64,000 nucleotides of DNA from the NCBI RefSeq assembly GCF_013364155.1, contig NZ_CP054916.1, forward strand, positions 2,541,001-2,605,000. Reading direction: 5' to 3'. Each line of letters opens with the position of its first letter. Position 1 is the stretch's first letter. Source of the stretch: Streptomyces sp. NA02950 (GTDB taxonomy: Bacteria > Actinomycetota > Actinomycetes > Streptomycetales > Streptomycetaceae). Shown in pieces: positions 37,421-48,469 of this stretch. Under the pieces are notes generated by a model. That model ran no database searches and was not told the DNA's origin. It saw only the letters and a list, made by a program, of their open reading frames with translations. The translations under genes and the position numbers were made by a program.

Positions 37421-38314
37421 TCAGGCGGGCGGTGCCGGAAGCCACTCCGGAAGCGCCTCGGTGCGCTCCATCCACTCACGGGGCGGTGCTCCCGAGGCCG
37501 CGGCGGCGATCACTCCCCCCGTGATGGCGCAGGTGGTGTCCACATCGCCGCCCGCCTGAGCGGTCCGCCAGAATGCCTCCTCGAAGGAACCCAGATGGCG
37601 GGCCGCGGCCCACAGGGCGAACGGCACGGTGTCATGGGCGCTGGTGCGGCGGCCGCAGCCGAGCACCGCGGCGACGGTGCCCGCGTCCGCGTAGTCGAGC
37701 ATGTCGCGCGCGCGGCGCAGCCCCGCCTGTACGGCGCTGCGGGGCACGGCCTCGGTCACGCGGTCCAGCAGATCCTCCGGACCGGCGTGGCCCGCGGGGT
37801 CGGCCACCAGCGCGGACGCGGCGGCCACCGCCATCGCGCCCGCCACCGCCTCACGGTGCTGGTGCGTGGTGTAGGCCGAGATCTCCGCCTGGTGGATCGC
37901 CTGCTCCACATCGCCCGCGTACCAGGCACCGAGCGGGGCGATCCGCATGGCGGCGCCGTTGCCCCAGGACCCCTGCCCGTTGAACAGGGCGGCGGCCAGG
38001 TCGCGCCAGTCGCCGCCCTCCCTGACCAACCGGAGCATCCGGTTCACGGCAGGGCCGTAACCCCGGTCGAAGTCGTGGTGCTCGGCGAACGACCGGGCGA
38101 GGTCGTCCTGGTCGATCCGCCCGTGCGCGGCCAGGACGGCCAGCACGGAGCACGCCATTTCGGTGTCGTCGGTCCACTGCCAGGGGGCGGGAGGCAGTTC
38201 ACGGCGCTTGAGGAACGGATAGTTGGCGGGGACAAAGAACTGGGAGCCGAGGGCATCGCCCACGGACAGCCCGTGCAGGCTCCCGAGGGCCCGGTGGAAA
38301 CGGTCAGCGGTCAT
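37421..38314 (-). CDS. ADP-ribosylglycohydrolase family (DraG-like) protein
   Basis: A 297-residue all-helical protein of the ADP-ribosylglycohydrolase fold. Metal-binding motifs are WTDDTEM near residue 48 and GGDVDTTCAITGG near residue 258, with GDALGSQFF at the N-terminus. It should remove ADP-ribose from proteins or nucleic acids, using two magnesium ions. ATG 38314 lies 11 bp after the stop of the histidine phosphatase gene, so the two and the ABC-F gene form one operon. The target of its activity is unknown. Confidence 0.9.
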   Translation of the reverse strand: MTADRFHRALGSLHGLSVGDALGSQFFVPANYPFLKRRELPPAPWQWTDDTEMACSVLAVLAAHGRIDQDDLARSFAEHHDFDRGYGPAVNRMLRLVREGGDWRDLAAALFNGQGSWGNGAAMRIAPLGAWYAGDVEQAIHQAEISAYTTHQHREAVAGAMAVAAASALVADPAGHAGPEDLLDRVTEAVPRSAVQAGLRRARDMLDYADAGTVAAVLGCGRRTSAHDTVPFALWAAARHLGSFEEAFWRTAQAGGDVDTTCAITGGVIAAAASGAPPREWMERTEALPEWLPAPPA

Positions 38315-38325
38315 CGCTGGGCACT

Positions 38326-38985
38326 TTAGCCGGTGAGGCCGTAGGGCTCGGGGGTGCACCAGCGCTCGAAGGGCCGGTCGAGGCGATAGCGCCCGTCGGA
38401 GCCGAGCAGCAGGGACCGGGTCTCGCCGTTGCCGGGGTTCGAGAGCGACTCGAATTCGGCGACGGTCCAGTGCAGCCAGCGCATACAGAACAGCCGCATG
38501 GTGAGCCCGTGGGTGACCAGCAGGACGTTCGGCGGATGGGCCGGGTCCTGGAAGCTGCGCCACAGACTCTCCAGGAAGGCGTCCACCCGGTCGTAGACGT
38601 CGGCACCGGACTCTCCCTGCGCAAAGCGGTAGAAGAAGTGCCCGTAGGCGTCGCGATACGCCTTCTGCTTCCGCACGTCGTCACGGTCCTGCCAGTTTCC
38701 CCAGTCCTGCTCGCGCAGCCGCGGCTCCTCCCGCACCCGAGTGCGGGACGGGTCCAACCCGAGCAGAGTCAGGGTCTGGTGGGTACGCCGGTACGGCGAC
38801 ACATAGACCGAAACCCGCTCCTCACCGAATTCCCCACGAAGCCGCTTGCCCGCCTCCTGCGCCTGGCGACGCCCCCGCTCGGTGAGTCTCAGCGCATGGT
38901 CGGGCTCGCGTTCGTACACCGTGTCATCAACATTTCCCTCCGATTCTCCGTGCCGTATGAGGACGATGCGCCGGGGTCTTGCCAT
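38326..38985 (-). CDS. Histidine phosphatase family protein
   Basis: A 219-residue member of the phosphoglycerate-mutase-like superfamily. The phosphorylated histidine lies in LIRHGESEGN (residue 12), with R/E-rich partners in YVSPYRRTHQT and the second catalytic His in LLVTHGLTMR. It is the middle gene of an operon: 9 bp after the ABC-F stop and 11 bp before the ADP-ribosylglycohydrolase start. The substrate is not predictable from sequence. Confidence 0.92.
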   Translation of the reverse strand: MARPRRIVLIRHGESEGNVDDTVYEREPDHALRLTERGRRQAQEAGKRLRGEFGEERVSVYVSPYRRTHQTLTLLGLDPSRTRVREEPRLREQDWGNWQDRDDVRKQKAYRDAYGHFFYRFAQGESGADVYDRVDAFLESLWRSFQDPAHPPNVLLVTHGLTMRLFCMRWLHWTVAEFESLSNPGNGETRSLLLGSDGRYRLDRPFERWCTPEPYGLTG

Positions 38986-38994
38986 GTGGCCACC

Positions 38995-40641
38995 CTAGAT
39001 CGGGCGTGCGGCGTGTGCCTCGTTCCCCTTGTCCGCCATGAGCCGCCCGTCGCGTATCTCGCACAGACGGCCGGTGAACCGGCTGCGCAGCAGGCGGTCG
39101 TGCGACACCACCACCAGCGCACCGGCCCACTGGGCCAGCGCCTGCTCCAGCTGCTCCACCAGACCGAGGGCCAGATGGTTGGTCGGTTCGTCGAGCAGCA
39201 GCAGATCCGCGGGGCGGGCCAGCAACCGGGCGAGCGCCAGTCGGCGCCGCTGCCCCGCCGAGAGCGACCCCACCGGCACATGGAGGTCGCGCTCCCGGAA
39301 CAGCCCGTATGACAGCAGCAGCTCCGACTGCTCCTCCGGGGTTCCCGGCAGCCCGCGGCCGAAGGCCGGCAGCAGCCGCTCGCTGGGCCGGGCGACAGGT
39401 ATCTCCTGCGCGAGATAGCCGATCCGGCCCCGCCGCACCACACGGCCCGCGTCCGGCCGCTCCATCCCGGCCATGACCCGTAGCAGGGTGGACTTACCCG
39501 CTCCATTGGCACCGTGGACGAGCAGCCTCTCGCCCGCGGCGACCGTGAGTCCGTCCACCGCGAGCCGATCGCCCACCCGCACATCGTGCAGACCGACCAG
39601 CACACCGGTCTCGCTACCCGCCGCGGGACGCGCGGTGAACCGCAGGGGCTCCGGCGGCCGGGGCACGGGATCCTCCTGGAGCCGGCGCAGCCGCTCCTGG
39701 GCGTTGCGCACCCGGCTGGAGACCGAGGACTGCACCCGCCCCTTGTCCCGGTCGTAGGCGACCTTGTTGCCGTCCTTCATCCCCCGGCCGGGGGCGACCC
39801 GCCGGGCGACCGTCGTGGCGGCCTCCACCAGCGCCGCCGTCTCGGCGCACCACTGCTCGTACGCCTGCTCCCAGCGGCGGCGCGCGGCGGCCTGCTCGGC
39901 GACGAACCCGCCATAGCCTCCGCCGTAGCGCACCAGGGTGCGCCGGTCGGCGTCCACCTCGATGATCGCGGTCGCCACCCGCTCCAGGAACACCCGGTCG
40001 TGGGAGACCGCCAGGACCGTGCCGGGGTGTGCCCGCAGCGCGTCCTCGAGCCAGGTGAGGGCGGCACCGTCGAGATGGTTCGTGGGCTCGTCGAGCAGCA
40101 TCACCTCGGGGGCGGCCGCTATCAGACAGGCCAGACCGAGCCGGGCCTGCTCGCCGCCCGAGAGGCTGCCGAGCCGCCGCTCCCGCCCGACGCCGCCCAG
40201 CCCCAGCCCGTGGAGAGCTTTGTCCACCCGGGCGTCCGCCTCGTAACCGCCGCGCGCCTCGAACGCGGTGAGCAGATCGCCGTACTCGGCGAGCACCTCG
40301 GGCGCACAGCCGTCGAGCTCCGCCTCCAGCTCGCGCAGTCCGCGCTCCATGGCGCGCAACTCGGCCAGGGCGACGTCTATCGCGTCCCCCACCAGGCGGT
40401 TCTGAGGCAGCTCGGGCGTCTGGCCGAGATGTCCCGTGCCGCCGTCGGCCGCGGTCACCACCGCGCCGTCGCAGGACGGTTCGATCCCGGCGAGCACCTT
40501 GAGCAGGGTGGATTTACCCGCGCCGTTCTCCCCGACGATGCCCACCCGCTCACCGGGTCGCACCGAGAAAGACACGTCGTCGAGCAGTGTGCGGTCGCCC
40601 CGGGACACGGTGACGCCGCGCAGCGAGATCTGAGTGGGCAA
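38995..40641 (-). CDS. ABC-F subfamily ATP-binding protein
   Basis: A 548-residue protein with two ATP-binding domains (Walker A GENGAGKS and GANGAGKS; signatures LSGGEQARL and LSAGQRRRL; Walker B MLLDEPTNHLDG and LLLDEPTNHLAL), joined by a linker with an Arg/Lys-rich segment, and without membrane helices. ABC-F proteins act on the ribosome, as translation factors or antibiotic-protection proteins. TTG 40641 is chosen since GGAGG lies 6 nt before it. The gene is divergent from a TetR regulator with paired operators, which suggests drug-inducible expression, and heads an operon with a phosphatase and a DraG-like protein. Confidence 0.9.
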   Translation of the reverse strand: MPTQISLRGVTVSRGDRTLLDDVSFSVRPGERVGIVGENGAGKSTLLKVLAGIEPSCDGAVVTAADGGTGHLGQTPELPQNRLVGDAIDVALAELRAMERGLRELEAELDGCAPEVLAEYGDLLTAFEARGGYEADARVDKALHGLGLGGVGRERRLGSLSGGEQARLGLACLIAAAPEVMLLDEPTNHLDGAALTWLEDALRAHPGTVLAVSHDRVFLERVATAIIEVDADRRTLVRYGGGYGGFVAEQAAARRRWEQAYEQWCAETAALVEAATTVARRVAPGRGMKDGNKVAYDRDKGRVQSSVSSRVRNAQERLRRLQEDPVPRPPEPLRFTARPAAGSETGVLVGLHDVRVGDRLAVDGLTVAAGERLLVHGANGAGKSTLLRVMAGMERPDAGRVVRRGRIGYLAQEIPVARPSERLLPAFGRGLPGTPEEQSELLLSYGLFRERDLHVPVGSLSAGQRRRLALARLLARPADLLLLDEPTNHLALGLVEQLEQALAQWAGALVVVSHDRLLRSRFTGRLCEIRDGRLMADKGNEAHAARPI

Positions 40642-40704
40642 AGACGAACCTCCGAGCAGGAGAGCGGGCAACAACACCGGCGGAGAGCCGGAGGGCTCCA
40701 AACA

Positions 40705-40721
40705 CAACTTCAGTTGCGTTA
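40705..40721 (-). promoter_or_regulatory. TetR-type operator 1 (ABC-F side)
   Basis: On the minus strand it reads TAACGCAAC-TGAA-GTTG, the same pattern as the site at 40748-40764 in opposite orientation. It lies 64-80 bp upstream of the ABC-F start. Confidence 0.6.
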
Positions 40722-40747
40722 CCCTCAGCATGACACGGCAAACGAGC

Positions 40748-40764
40748 TAACGCAACAGGAGTTG
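40748..40764 (+). promoter_or_regulatory. TetR-type operator 2 (over the tetR ribosome site)
   Basis: TAACGCAAC-AGGA-GTTG; the CAAC-N4-GTTG core is shared with site 1. It covers the AGGAG ribosome site of the tetR gene. Confidence 0.6.
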
Positions 40765-40767
40765 CAG

Positions 40768-41433
40768 TTGTCCGCAGAAGATGGCTCCACCACACCGGGC
40801 ACTGTCCGACCGGGCGGGCGCACCGCCCGTACCCGCGCCGCTGTCCGCGACGCCGTGCTGACCGGGCTCGCCGAGCACGGCTACCCCGGGCTGACCGTGG
40901 AGTACGTCGCCGAGCGCTCCGGCGTCCACAAGACGACGCTCTACCGGCGCTGGGGCAGTGTCGAGGGGCTGGTGACGGACGCACTCGACCTCGCGGGCGA
41001 GGACGCCTGGACGCCCCCCGACACCGGAAGCCTCGACGGCGATCTGCGCGCTCTCGCCCACGAGGTCACCGACACCTTCGGCGACGCCTCGGCCGCCGCG
41101 GCTCCGATCGCCTTCATCGCGGCCGCGTTCCAGTCCGAGAGCACGGCCGAGGCGCTGCGCGGCTTCTACGCGGAGCGGTTCGCCCGCTGTGAAACCGTCG
41201 TACAGCGGGCGGTCGAACGCGGTGAGGCCCCACCCGGCACCGATGCCGCGGCGGTCGTGCGGGCCGTGTCCGCCCCGCTGTTCTTCCGGGCGGTGGTCAC
41301 CCGCGAACCCCTCGACGCGCCGCTCGCCGCCCGGACGGCGGCGGCTGTCGCCGCCGCCGTCCGGGCGGGGGGCTACCTCCCGGCCACATCACCGGAACCG
41401 GCCGACCGACCAGGGTCGGCCGACCGCGACTGA
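40768..41433 (+). CDS. TetR-family transcriptional regulator
   Basis: A 221-residue protein. The N-terminal helix-turn-helix is typical (RTRAAVRDAVLTGLAEHGYP, VEYVAERSGVHKTTLYRRWG) and the C-terminal half is a TetR_C_11-type ligand domain. TTG 40768 follows CAGGAG with a 6-nt spacer; no ATG or GTG is as well placed. Divergent from the ABC-F operon over a 126-bp gap with two matching inverted operators, it most likely represses both that operon and itself until a ligand binds. The ligand is unknown. Confidence 0.88.
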   Translation: MSAEDGSTTPGTVRPGGRTARTRAAVRDAVLTGLAEHGYPGLTVEYVAERSGVHKTTLYRRWGSVEGLVTDALDLAGEDAWTPPDTGSLDGDLRALAHEVTDTFGDASAAAAPIAFIAAAFQSESTAEALRGFYAERFARCETVVQRAVERGEAPPGTDAAAVVRAVSAPLFFRAVVTREPLDAPLAARTAAAVAAAVRAGGYLPATSPEPADRPGSADRD

Positions 41434-41564
41434 CCGGAGCCGGGCGCGGGGCCAGGGCCGGGCGTCGGACCGGAGCGGGTGGGACCGGAGCCGGACATCG
41501 GACAGGGCGCCCGGCACCGGACCGGTTCGGGCGTCCGCCCGGAGCCGACGCACGCCCCCGCCGG

Positions 41565-42170
41565 TCAGACCGTCCAGGCCGATTCGACACCCACCACGTC
41601 ACCCGCGATGGCCGCCACGTCCGCCTCGATCTGCGCACGCAGACCGAGCCGTTCCACACGCTCGGCCCGGTACTTCCCGTGCTCCGCGGCGGAGTCCCAC
41701 ATCGACAGCACGAGGAACTCGCTCCCGGGCGCCTCGCCGAACAGCCCGCGCAGCATCCCGGGCGACCCGGCCATCGCGGGATTCCACACCTTCTCCTGCA
41801 CCAGCGTGAAGTGCTCCACCCGCTCCGCGTGCACCCGGCAGTGCGCGACCCGGACCACGTCCACGTCGGTGAACCGCGGCTCGAAGCCGACCTTCACATC
41901 GAAGCGATGCTCGAACAGCCGGACCTGCATGTCCTTGTAGGTCCCGGACTGCGAGGCCGCCAGCCGGTCGTGCGACCGCGCCATGAAGGAGTCGTAGAAC
42001 GCCCGGCTCTCCCAGAACGCGAAGATATGCGCCACATCGGGACGCCCCCGGCTCCAGCCACCGCCCTGCCCCCGGAATCCCGGTTCGCCGGGCAACCCCG
42101 CCCACTTCCGCTGCCCCCGCTCGAAACCCGGGCGGTCCACCACGGTGCAGCGAATCCACTTGACCAGCAC
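41565..42170 (-). CDS. DUF4937/YdbC-type dimeric alpha-beta barrel protein
   Basis: A 201-residue protein with two antibiotic-biosynthesis-monooxygenase-like halves: MLVKWIRCTVVDRPGFERGQRKW, HIFAFWESRAFYDSFM and, again, VRVAHCRVHAERVEHFTLVQEKVWNPAM. The duplicate beta-alpha-beta arrangement is that of DUF4937/ABM proteins, which may bind small molecules or haem. It stands alone between a TetR gene and a hypothetical gene. Function unknown. Confidence 0.75.
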   Translation of the reverse strand: MLVKWIRCTVVDRPGFERGQRKWAGLPGEPGFRGQGGGWSRGRPDVAHIFAFWESRAFYDSFMARSHDRLAASQSGTYKDMQVRLFEHRFDVKVGFEPRFTDVDVVRVAHCRVHAERVEHFTLVQEKVWNPAMAGSPGMLRGLFGEAPGSEFLVLSMWDSAAEHGKYRAERVERLGLRAQIEADVAAIAGDVVGVESAWTV

Positions 42171-42290
42171 CGCGCTATCCTACGGCCCCGCCGGTGGCCC
42201 GCATCACATGGCCAAGACCCGCGCACGCGGCGATGGTTCACAACCGTGAGCGCTGCGCGAGCCCCTTCCACCACCCCTGCGCCCCCCACA

Positions 42291-43424
42291 TCAGCCGCCG
42301 GGGCGGCGGCGCCTGTCGGCGCGGAAGGCTCTCAGGCCGAGTTCGTCCGCCACGGAACCGGCGAGCCAGCGGAACCGGTCGTCCCCGGCGGCCGCCCCTT
42401 GCCGGGCCGTTGCGCACCAGTCCTCGCGGTCGAGCAGGGCGAGATAGGCGTCCCGGATCGCCTGCCACCGCGATTCCGTGCCGGGTTCGGCGGAACCGGC
42501 GGGCCGCTCCGTGGTCAGGTAGTGGGCGAGCACCGCGACGGAGAAGCAGCGCTCCGCCGTGGGGCCCAGACGCCCGAGGTGCCGGACATGCGCCTCCAGC
42601 ACCGGGACGGCATGGACGTAGCGGCACAGGGTCATCCCCATGCCGTCGCACTCGGTCATCACATGGAGCAGCCGGGTCGTGTGGTCGACCAGGCCGGTGT
42701 CGTCCCCGAACTCCCCCACCGCTTCGTGGAGTCCGGCCGCGCAGGCCACCCGGCCCGCGACATAACCGCTGAGGGTGTCGCCCTCGACCGCTCGGCGCAG
42801 CAGCCAGGGGCGGACGCCCGGATGGTCGTCCACGAGGCGGCACAGTGCCTCCACTCCGTAGACCAGGCCCCAGCCGGACATCCGCTCCGACAGCCACATC
42901 AGCGCCTCGGCACCGCCCGGAAGGCGTTCCAGCGCGTCCGCCGCAAGAGCTCCGAAGACGCAGGAGAGCAGGCCGATGGTCTGGATCCTGGGGATGTCCG
43001 CCACCGTGCCCACGGCGGCGAGGAGCCCGAGTCCGACCGTGACGGCGCATCGGTCGGTGCCGTACCGCACCAGCCACCGGCCCGCTTCCCGGACTCGGCG
43101 GGTCTCCGCCCGCCGCGCGGCAACGGCGATGTGCGCATTGGGGTGGAGGGGTGTCCAGAGACCGTGGAAACGGTCAGCGAGTCCGCTCGGCGAAGCGGTC
43201 GGATCGGCGAAGTGCGCGTCGAGGACGCGGGCGATATCGGCCCCGACGAGGTCCCGGTCGCGCGGCCGCTTCGGCCTTGGCCGGAGGTGATGGCGCGCCT
43301 CGTCGGGATACGGCTCGCCGTCGCGTGGAAGGGGCTGGTCCGGTGTCCGCCGATGCAACTGGAGCGCGTGGCGGAACAGGGAGATCCTGGCTCCGGGCGG
43401 CTCGATCCCGGTCGTCCCGCTCAA
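42291..43424 (-). CDS. Hypothetical protein, unknown family
   Basis: A coding-like frame of about 377 residues with normal Streptomyces amino-acid composition, helical throughout (for example WLVRYGTDRCAVTVGLGLLAAVGTVAD and RCFSVAVLAHYLTTERP). I do not recognise a domain. It may be a helical-repeat protein. The start is uncertain: the first in-frame codon is TTG 43424, with no clear ribosome site. There is no signal peptide. It lies downstream of nrdJ on the same strand but behind the nrdJ terminator. Confidence 0.6.
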   Translation of the reverse strand: MSGTTGIEPPGARISLFRHALQLHRRTPDQPLPRDGEPYPDEARHHLRPRPKRPRDRDLVGADIARVLDAHFADPTASPSGLADRFHGLWTPLHPNAHIAVAARRAETRRVREAGRWLVRYGTDRCAVTVGLGLLAAVGTVADIPRIQTIGLLSCVFGALAADALERLPGGAEALMWLSERMSGWGLVYGVEALCRLVDDHPGVRPWLLRRAVEGDTLSGYVAGRVACAAGLHEAVGEFGDDTGLVDHTTRLLHVMTECDGMGMTLCRYVHAVPVLEAHVRHLGRLGPTAERCFSVAVLAHYLTTERPAGSAEPGTESRWQAIRDAYLALLDREDWCATARQGAAAGDDRFRWLAGSVADELGLRAFRADRRRRPGG

Positions 43425-43553
43425 CGGCGGTCGGTGGACTCGATTCTCTCGATCATGGTGGGGACCCTGTCATGGCCCACGCACCGCCACAAGCCCTTAC
43501 CGCGAACACCCGCGGCGACCGGGGAACGGAACGAGCGGGACCGGACAGGCCGG

Positions 43554-43587
43554 GGGCGGTGGAGCCGCATCACCGGCTCCACCGCCC
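43554..43587 (-). terminator. Terminator of the nrdRJ operon
   Basis: A perfect 13-bp stem (43554-43566 with 43575-43587) with an 8-nt loop lies 61 bp past the nrdJ stop. Confidence 0.85.
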
Positions 43588-43647
43588 TCACTTCCGGTCA
43601 GGTCGCCAGGAGATGAGCGGGAAGATCACCTCCGGACGGCCCCCGCG

Positions 43648-46512
<2,865 letters not shown>

Positions 46513-46627
46513 TCCGTCTCCCTGTACGGGCGAAAACGCCCTGATGTGCCTATTTCTTCCCGAGGCACGGTGTGTCTGTCTTCCACCCGGGGTGCGCGCC
46601 GCGCCCCGGGTACGTCTGGGCCGCCGG

Positions 46628-47149
46628 TCAGTCGGCGGCGACGGCCGGCGCGGGGGCCTCCGCGGCCCCATCGGCGCCGGACCCGCGGTCGTGCGCGGGA
46701 GGCCTTTGCCGGTCACGCAGCTCCGTGACCGCGGCCTCGAAGTCCTCGAGCGAGTCGAAGGCGCGGTAGACGGAGGCGAAGCGGAGGTAGGCGACGAGGT
46801 CGAGTTCCTGGAGCGGGCCGAGTATGGCGAGCCCCACGTCATGAGTGGACAGCTCGGCGCTGCCGGTGGCGCGTACGGCTTCCTCCACCTGCTGGCCGAG
46901 TTGGGCGAGGGCGTCCTCGGTGACCGGGCGGCCCTGGCATGCCTTGCGCACTCCCGAGATGACCTTGTCGCGACTGAAGGGCTCGGTGACCCCACTTCGC
47001 TTGATCACCATCAGCGACGCGGTCTCCACCGTGGTGAAGCGACGCGAGCAGTCGGGGCACTGACGGCGCCTGCGGATCGAGCAGCCGTCGTCCGTGGTCC
47101 GGCTGTCCACCACGCGGCTGTCGGGGTGCCTGCAGAAGGGGCAGTGCAT
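46628..47149 (-). CDS. nrdR: Transcriptional repressor NrdR
   Basis: A 173-residue protein with an N-terminal zinc ribbon (C3, C6, C31, C34: [24 protein letters not shown]) and an ATP-cone domain ([21 protein letters not shown]). It binds ATP/dATP and represses ribonucleotide reductase genes. The C-terminal 25 residues are Ala/Pro-rich and specific to streptomycetes. It is first gene of the nrdRJ operon; paired NrdR boxes lie 123-170 bp upstream of its start. Confidence 0.95.
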   Translation of the reverse strand: MHCPFCRHPDSRVVDSRTTDDGCSIRRRRQCPDCSRRFTTVETASLMVIKRSGVTEPFSRDKVISGVRKACQGRPVTEDALAQLGQQVEEAVRATGSAELSTHDVGLAILGPLQELDLVAYLRFASVYRAFDSLEDFEAAVTELRDRQRPPAHDRGSGADGAAEAPAPAVAAD

Positions 47150-47271
47150 GACTCCGTACCCTCCCTCACCCTTATGAACGGCGCATGGCTGTATAGCCTC
47201 GACCGGGCCGCACAGGCCCGGTGAAGCGGCCACAAGCATAGGCGAAAACCTTGGCGATGAATCACCGGGGA

Positions 47272-47287
47272 CCACAACCTGTAGGTG
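47272..47287 (-). promoter_or_regulatory. NrdR box 2 (weaker)
   Basis: On the minus strand CACCTACAGGTTGTGG retains mainly the right half (TGTGG) of the ACACwATATAwGTGT-like consensus. It starts exactly 32 bp from box 1, about three helical turns, the usual spacing for cooperative NrdR binding. Confidence 0.6.
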
Positions 47288-47303
47288 GCTGACATCCATC
47301 AAA

Positions 47304-47319
47304 CCACTAGATCTGGTGT
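47304..47319 (-). promoter_or_regulatory. NrdR box 1
   Basis: On the minus strand ACACCAGATCTAGTGG has the palindromic core CAC-C-AGATCT-A-GTG and fits the NrdR consensus well. Confidence 0.75.
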
Positions 47320-47503
47320 CTGGCACTCAACCGGGCCGGGTGGCGTGTCACAGTCCGGGAGCAGCACGAGACTACGCGAGCCCCCTCGGTCACGGATTCA
47401 CGGGGGTCGGAGTGGGAGACTGGAGACCAGCAGGAAGGGCCACCAGAACCCTGCCTATACACCCAACCCTGGGATCACGTCAGCCGATCTACGAAATTTC
47501 ACT

Positions 47504-47517
47504 CGAACGTGTGTTTG
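47504..47517. promoter_or_regulatory. LexA (SOS) box of lexA
   Basis: CGAAC-GTGT-GTTTG matches the actinobacterial LexA box CGAAC-N4-GTTCG with one mismatch. It lies 64 bp before the lexA start, so lexA should repress itself. Confidence 0.88.
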
Positions 47518-47580
47518 GCGCAACCTTTCGAAAGCAACTACCGTTGTCCAGCTAGGGAGAACATCTCGAGAGGGGCCGTC

Positions 47581-48381
47581 GTGACCACCACCGCAGAGAG
47601 CACCACTATCACCGCTCAGGAGCGCTCCCAGAGCAGGCTCGAACAGACGCACGCGATCAACCAGACCCACACCATGAACGACGCCACGAACCCGGAGGGC
47701 CAGAAGCCCTCGCGCGCCCTACCCGGACGACCTCCAGGCATCCGGGCGGACAGTTCGGGGCTGACCGACCGGCAGCGCCGTGTCATCGAGGTCATTCGCG
47801 ACTCTGTGCAGCGGCGCGGCTACCCGCCGTCCATGCGGGAGATCGGCCAGGCGGTAGGGCTCTCCAGCACCTCGTCCGTGGCCCATCAGCTGATGGCTCT
47901 GGAGCGCAAGGGCTTTCTGCGGCGGGACCCCCACCGGCCCCGTGCCTACGAGGTCCGTGGCTCCGACCAGCCCAGCGCACAGCCGACGGACACCACCGGC
48001 AAGCCTGCCGCCTCCTATGTGCCGCTGGTCGGCCGGATCGCGGCCGGTGGCCCGATCCTCGCCGAGGAGTCGGTGGAGGACGTCTTCCCGCTGCCCCGGC
48101 AGCTGGTCGGCGACGGTGAGCTGTTCGTGCTCAAAGTCGTCGGCGACTCCATGATCGAGGCTGCCATCTGCGACGGCGACTGGGTGACGGTGCGCCGTCA
48201 GCCGGTCGCGGAGAACGGGGACATCGTCGCCGCGATGCTCGACGGCGAGGCCACGGTGAAGCGCTTCAAGCGCGAGGACGGCCATGTGTGGCTCCTCCCG
48301 CACAACGCCGCGTACCAGCCGATCCCGGGCGATGAAGCGACCATCCTGGGCAAGGTGGTCGCGGTACTGCGGCGCGTCTGA
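47581..48381 (+). CDS. lexA: LexA repressor of the SOS response
   Basis: A 266-residue repressor. A Thr/Gln-rich N-terminal extension of about 55 residues precedes the winged helix-turn-helix ([40 protein letters not shown]). The S24 self-cleavage domain has the scissile bond A155-G156 (GRIAAGGP), nucleophile S190 (GDSMIEAA) and general base K227 (ATVKRFKR). On DNA damage RecA filaments trigger self-cleavage and release SOS genes. GTG 47581 follows GAGAGGGG; a longer frame from ATG 47509 would overlap the LexA box and is rejected. Confidence 0.96.
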   Translation: MTTTAESTTITAQERSQSRLEQTHAINQTHTMNDATNPEGQKPSRALPGRPPGIRADSSGLTDRQRRVIEVIRDSVQRRGYPPSMREIGQAVGLSSTSSVAHQLMALERKGFLRRDPHRPRAYEVRGSDQPSAQPTDTTGKPAASYVPLVGRIAAGGPILAEESVEDVFPLPRQLVGDGELFVLKVVGDSMIEAAICDGDWVTVRRQPVAENGDIVAAMLDGEATVKRFKREDGHVWLLPHNAAYQPIPGDEATILGKVVAVLRRV

Positions 48382-48421
48382 CACAACGGATCGAGGTGCG
48401 CCCCTAGCGTGCCCAACGACC

Positions 48422-48455
48422 GGGCCCCGGGACCACTGCGCCGGTTCCGGGGCCC
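48422..48455. terminator. Hairpin between lexA and the DinG-type helicase gene
   Basis: A 13-bp stem (GGGCCCCGGGACC with GGTTCCGGGGCCC, one mismatch) and an 8-nt loop lie between convergent genes. Confidence 0.75.
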
Positions 48456-48469
48456 TGCTGTGCCCCTGA

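Noticed and set aside
41434..41564. GC-rich short repeats (GGACCGGAGC-like) after tetR as a terminator or regulatory array
   Set aside because: The repeats are irregular, do not form one clear stem, and look like simple composition bias.
47509..47580. Earlier ATG start for lexA
   Set aside because: It would begin inside the LexA box and lacks a ribosome site. GTG 47581 has GAGAGGGG and fits known LexA N-termini.
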